The translations under genes were made by a program, and so were the position numbers. Source: Eremophila alpestris peregrina (Eukaryota > Chordata > Aves > Passeriformes > Alaudidae). Taken from it: a stretch of 64,000 nt of DNA. Position 1 is the stretch's first letter. The number at the start of each line of letters is the position of its first letter. Location: the NCBI GenBank assembly GCA_009792885.1, contig WMCF01000032.1, positions 6,894,331 through 6,958,330 on the forward strand. The letters run 5' to 3'. Positions 60,201-64,000 of the stretch are shown one piece after another. Below the pieces are notes generated by a model. That model did no database searches. It was not told where the DNA came from and saw only the letters and a list, made by a program, of their open reading frames with translations.

Positions 60201-63200
60201 ACACCTGGAAACAAATGTGGTTTTACTGGAGCTGCCTTCCAGCACCACACAGAAAGGACTGAGGGTCTGTGATTCCTCCCTGCCCCCGTCACTCTGGCTT
60301 TGCTTGGTGGGCAACACCATTGGATTCATCTTTGAGCCATAGAATGTTGAGATTTCACATTGAATTTTCTGAACAATTAAAGATTTTTATTTTTTTTTTT
60401 CTCCCCTCAAACTCGTAGTGAGTTTTGTGTCAGGAATATACCCCTGCAGCTGGGACACCTTTTTCAGGGTTCCTCATCCTGCTGCAGCAAGTCAGACACA
60501 CTCCTGGTTCAGAGCTGGCTTTGATACCCATTTCCAGGTGTTGGTGCTCTCATTATTATCTCATTATTCCAACTGTGCATTTAGGATTCTGTGACTGCCA
60601 CATTACACTCTCAGTAACAGCACCACACAGCTTCTGCCTGTTTAATCAAGATGTCTGGTGGCAGCCTGAGCTGATGATTTTCATTCCCTGGGACAGAGTC
60701 ATTGACTTCTGGATTCACTTTTCTGTATCTTGATGGCAAGTGATATGTAGATGTGTGCTGGAGACATGCCAGTGTTTTTCTAACCCCCACATGACATCCA
60801 CAGGATGTCAGATTGTGCAGAAATTGCTTTGAAACTGCCATTAACTTCTTGCTGGGTTAGCTGCTTTTTATGGTTCTGATACAACAATTTCACTGCTTTG
60901 CAAGAAGCACATGAATATCTTAATTCAGTGAGATCATGCAGATTACTGTTCCTTATCTATATCTCTGGTCTTTTTCCACTTATAAATAATGCAGCAGTCC
61001 AGAGTAAGTGAGCCAGACTTTGTGTGAAGAGTGCATTCCAAAAGAAAGGTCCTCCATTCAAATCCAATTTTGCAATGCAGATGTTGAAGAGGTGCCTTCC
61101 CTGGCACTGAACAGGAGATGGGGCTTGTGCAGGAATGCTTGGCTCTGGAAGCTGAATAACCACATTAACACTCAGATGAGCCTGAATTAAGAAGTTGTGG
61201 CTCTCTGCAGATGAATTCAGGCACTGCATGGTGCTGATTTATGAGTGACACCAGAGCCAGAGCAGGCACCAAGGCTTCTTGAGCTGCTGCTGAAGAGAAA
61301 CTTGTCAGTTCAAGGTAATGCTGGCAAATAATAGAATCATTTACTACTCAAGTCTAAAAACAGCAACCAAAAGAAAGAACAACAACAACAAAAAAAACCC
61401 CTTTTAAGTGGCTCAGAGCCAATCTTAGCTATTTTTACCAACAATTTCTGGGAAGAAAACAAACCTTAGCAATATATATAAATTCTGAGTATCTGTAATA
61501 CTATCCTGGAAATGCTCCAGATGGACAAAATCACATTGTAAAATAATTTCAGTCTAATAATCTCTAGCAAGTCCTCTCCACAGTTGTGGATTGAATTGTG
61601 AAGATCCTAGGTACTTAAAAATATTTTGGATGTATTTTCATTTCCAGCTTGTTGGATAAGCAGCTCTGGTTTCTGCAGAAAAAACAGGAGTTTGGCAAAT
61701 TCTGATATATCAGATTCTAAGACTTTTAAGCTTTATTATACCTCGAAGTTCTGAGATGTTGCAAGTACTTCTGTGGCATTTTCAGCTCATTCAGAAGTAA
61801 GTTTCAGAAACATCAATGATTGCATGATTTTTCCAGCCAAATTAGTAAATGCTTGTGATGCAACTCATTCATCTGAGCTTTGGAAGAGCAGCTGGACTAA
61901 CACAACTTTCCCTGAACCAAAGCTTTTATGATTTAGCTATCAATATTGTCCTGGATAAAGTGCTTTATGTAGGGAATTTGGAGTAGCTTTCTTAACCCTT
62001 GGATAGTCACTGATGTCTGGTTGAGTGGAGAAAGAAAGGGAAGCTCAGGGCCATGGTAGATTTTCCTCAGTCAGAGTCAGTAGCTGTCCTATTCATTGCC
62101 CTGTTCAGTTTATGCAGAGAAAAGAGATTTCTTTCCTAATTTCCATCACCATAAATGGCCACTAAATCTAACAAAAGAAGAGAAATGGAATAGGGAACCC
62201 TAATCCTGCTTTGTGGCTCTAAATGAAATTATTTGTGTTGCTAAATCTTTGAATTCATTCTATGGAGGGTCACAAGTACACCTCTCAAAGCATATTTCAG
62301 TAAAAGCTGCTGAGTGATTTATTTTGGAACCTTCTGTCTCTTTGCACTTCTACCATTTTTTTCAGTGTGAAACAAAGCTGTCAAAATATTTACTTGGGCA
62401 TTTTGTTCAGACATTCTCTTGTGGAAATAGTGTATTTAATAACATCACAAACATGAATTCACAAATCCTTTCATCTGGCATCTATCATTTACAGGATCAA
62501 CTGAAAAATACCTGACTGCTCAGCCCCCTCTTTAAAGAGATTTTTATATGATTATTTAAATGATTATTTGCTTTTCCATAATACCTTTCCTGACAGCATA
62601 GCACAACTGTGTTTTGATAAACAAATTTTGACACTGATTTATTCACTCTCATTATGACAGCTTTTGAGAAAGTGTTGTGCCACCCCATTTTTCAGGTGAT
62701 AAATTAAACAGTGATGAAGTTTGTGACTCACCAAAGTCCCTGCACTGTCCAAAGTTCTCCTTTCAGAGAAGTGAGCTGAGGGAAAAGTAGACTTAACTTT
62801 CTTCTCATCTGAGCACAGGCTCTGTTTTCTTTGGCCCTGTACCAATTGCTGTAGGATTTTTTCTCAATTCCATCTTTTGAAGGTGAAGTTTGCATGGATT
62901 TTATTCTGTAGGGGCATCTCAAGGCAGTCCTGAAGGCTGCTGTTCTCCATGCAGGGTTAATGGATTCATATTCCAAACCTTTCCTTGGGAGAGCTTTCTG
63001 CCTTCCATGCTTGTCCTTCCTGGTATTGCTGACCAGAGCAGCTTCATTCCACTTCCTTGCTGCTGATAAAACCAGGAACAAAAATTCCCAAGTTTGCCAT
63101 ATGTGTGTGTATGGTGGCACTTTAGATGATTTAAATGCCTGAGGAGGCTGCCAGTGCATTCTTGGTGAATTGTTTTGGGTTTTTTTCCCCCCAAAATTTA

Positions 63201-64000
63201 GTTTGCGTTTTTTTACTGATAATTTTATCAATAGGAAGGTTAAAACTTCTAAAGTTCTTCACATATAAGTTGTATTAGCAGTAATTAACTTCTGGACTGT
63301 AAAGTGCTTCCTCAGATGGGGAAAATTAGATTGCATGTATTAAATCCACAAATGCTCGTATAAAAACAGTGAAGGTTTCTTTGTCTGATTCTCTTTCCTG
63401 TAAAATAGTATCATGATTTCCAAACCTGGTTAAGAAAATTTAATGTCTCCTTTTTTAATAACTCATTTCCAGTAAAATAAAATTCAGTACAAATGAATTT
63501 TCTTAGCAGTTTATTAAATGTAGCCATTAGATATTTATCTCTGAGATATGGCTTTCATCTTTCCATAGTATTGTACAAAAGAGATTGCATCTAATTGAAT
63601 AATTAAGCAGCTTTAATATATTATTTCATCTGGTATTACTTTCAGAAACCTTGTCAGAGATATTAGGGAGATTCAGAAGTCTTTAATAACAGACCAGTGT
63701 ATTCAGGACCTTATCCTGGCAGTGAGGAGACATCTTCACTCCTCACTGAAGTGCTCAAAACCTCACACAGGCACTTTGATCTTTTCCATTTGTCTTTGGA
63801 AAGAATTTGGCACTGTTCAGCTCAAATAAAACCAGAATCATTAGAATAATCCATTTCACATATAAGTGAAACAAACTATAAGACAACAAACTACCTCTTG
63901 ATATTTTTTAACTAAAAGCAGATGGCAGGGGTTATTGACTTCATTTTGGGAATGCTTCATTTGCAGGGAGGTTGCATTGAAGGTTGCATTGAAGGAGGCA
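54252..64000 (+). other. C7orf50 downstream intron, incomplete
   Basis: It starts with a good donor, GTAAGA. I looked for the next exon, which should encode the Trp-Lys-Phe motif and the helix after it, and did not find it, so this intron is at least 9.7 kb and continues past the window. It contains a 16-bp tandem repeat at 56.4 kb and several A or T runs. A 167-codon minus-strand frame (62728-63231) has no recognisable domain. A stop-free plus-strand stretch follows a TTTCAG at about 63652, but it matches nothing I know. Confidence 0.6.
56401..56464 (+). repeat. 16-bp minisatellite, four copies
   Basis: Unit AGCCCTGCAGCAGTGC repeated four times from 56401, 56417, 56433 and 56449; the first copy has A for T at position 14. 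A partial unit precedes it (CTTGCAGAGC) and another follows. Because 16 is not a multiple of 3, the array cycles through all frames and gives Gln/Ala/Ser/Cys-rich frames on both strands. These account for several overlapping open frames at 56.24-56.72 kb that are not genes. Confidence 0.95.

Larger units (their letters stand above)
1..64000 (+). other. C7orf50: C7orf50 gene body: one exon and two partial introns
   Basis: Only one exon (54052-54251) is visible. Everything before it is read as a long intron and everything after it as part of the next intron. In the mammalian locus, as I recall it, GPR146 lies in a long C7orf50 intron on the opposite strand, and the same arrangement is seen here, which supports the reading. 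The start-codon exon, expected to encode a short lysine-rich N-terminus, was not found, so it should lie to the left of the window. The exons for the WKF domain should lie to the right. The transcript extent is inferred from synteny and from the orientation of one exon, not from visible transcript ends. Confidence 0.7.

Noticed and set aside
62728..63231. 167-codon open frame, minus strand
   Set aside because: Low similarity to anything known, basic and Ser-rich composition, and no splice or start context of note.
54252..64000. Next C7orf50 exon encoding the WKF motif
   Set aside because: No sequence encoding a Trp-Lys/Arg-Phe-Gln-Lys run followed by the conserved helix was found, so it should lie beyond the window.
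1..64000. CRISPR arrays, operons or bacterial-type mobile systems
   Set aside because: The window is vertebrate intronic DNA. The tandem repeats present lack the unique spacers of CRISPR arrays, and no bacterial-style gene clusters exist.

Overview
This is ordinary vertebrate nuclear DNA, almost certainly from a bird and probably a songbird (passerine). Three signs support this. A tRNA-Ile-like SINE with a CR1-type tail at about 8.8 kb has the layout of TguSINE1, a family known from passerines. There are CR1 retroposon fragments at about 10.5 and 29.9 kb. A degraded LTR at about 15.4 kb resembles avian endogenous retroviral LTRs. The background is AT-rich with no dense coding, and only two stretches read as real protein-coding sequence.

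The window is best read as one large C7orf50 intron, one C7orf50 exon and part of the next intron, with the receptor gene GPR146 nested in the intron on the opposite strand. GPR146 is intact, as a single coding exon on the minus strand (3891-4895). A strong splice acceptor lies 44 nt before its ATG, so it must have at least one upstream non-coding exon. A CpG-rich island at about 7.3-8.1 kb is the best candidate for that first exon and promoter. The C7orf50 exon (54052-54251, plus strand) is 200 bp and encodes the conserved charged helix before the WKF domain. The WKF exons themselves are not in the window. The antisense nesting of GPR146 in a long C7orf50 intron matches what I recall of the mammalian locus, so the block appears conserved between birds and mammals.

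Layout: 0-3.9 kb, sequence downstream of GPR146 with candidate polyadenylation signals; 3.9-4.9 kb, GPR146; 5-8.1 kb, its 5' intron, a 51-bp minisatellite of four copies, and the CpG island; 8.1-46.8 kb, AT-rich intron with a few old retroelements and simple repeats; 46.8-48.3 kb, a second and more complex CpG-rich island with possible promoter or enhancer function; 48.3-54.05 kb, intron; 54.05-54.25 kb, the C7orf50 exon; 54.25-64 kb, intron with a 16-bp tandem repeat.

The two genes are not known to act in one pathway. GPR146 is a membrane receptor linked in mammals to hepatic lipid control, and C7orf50 is a small basic nuclear/nucleolar protein. Their overlap is positional. I saw no convincing novel multi-gene system. 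The most unusual structures are the minisatellite, which carries an acceptor-plus-donor splice motif in each unit on the GPR146 sense strand, and the unexplained CpG island at 47 kb.
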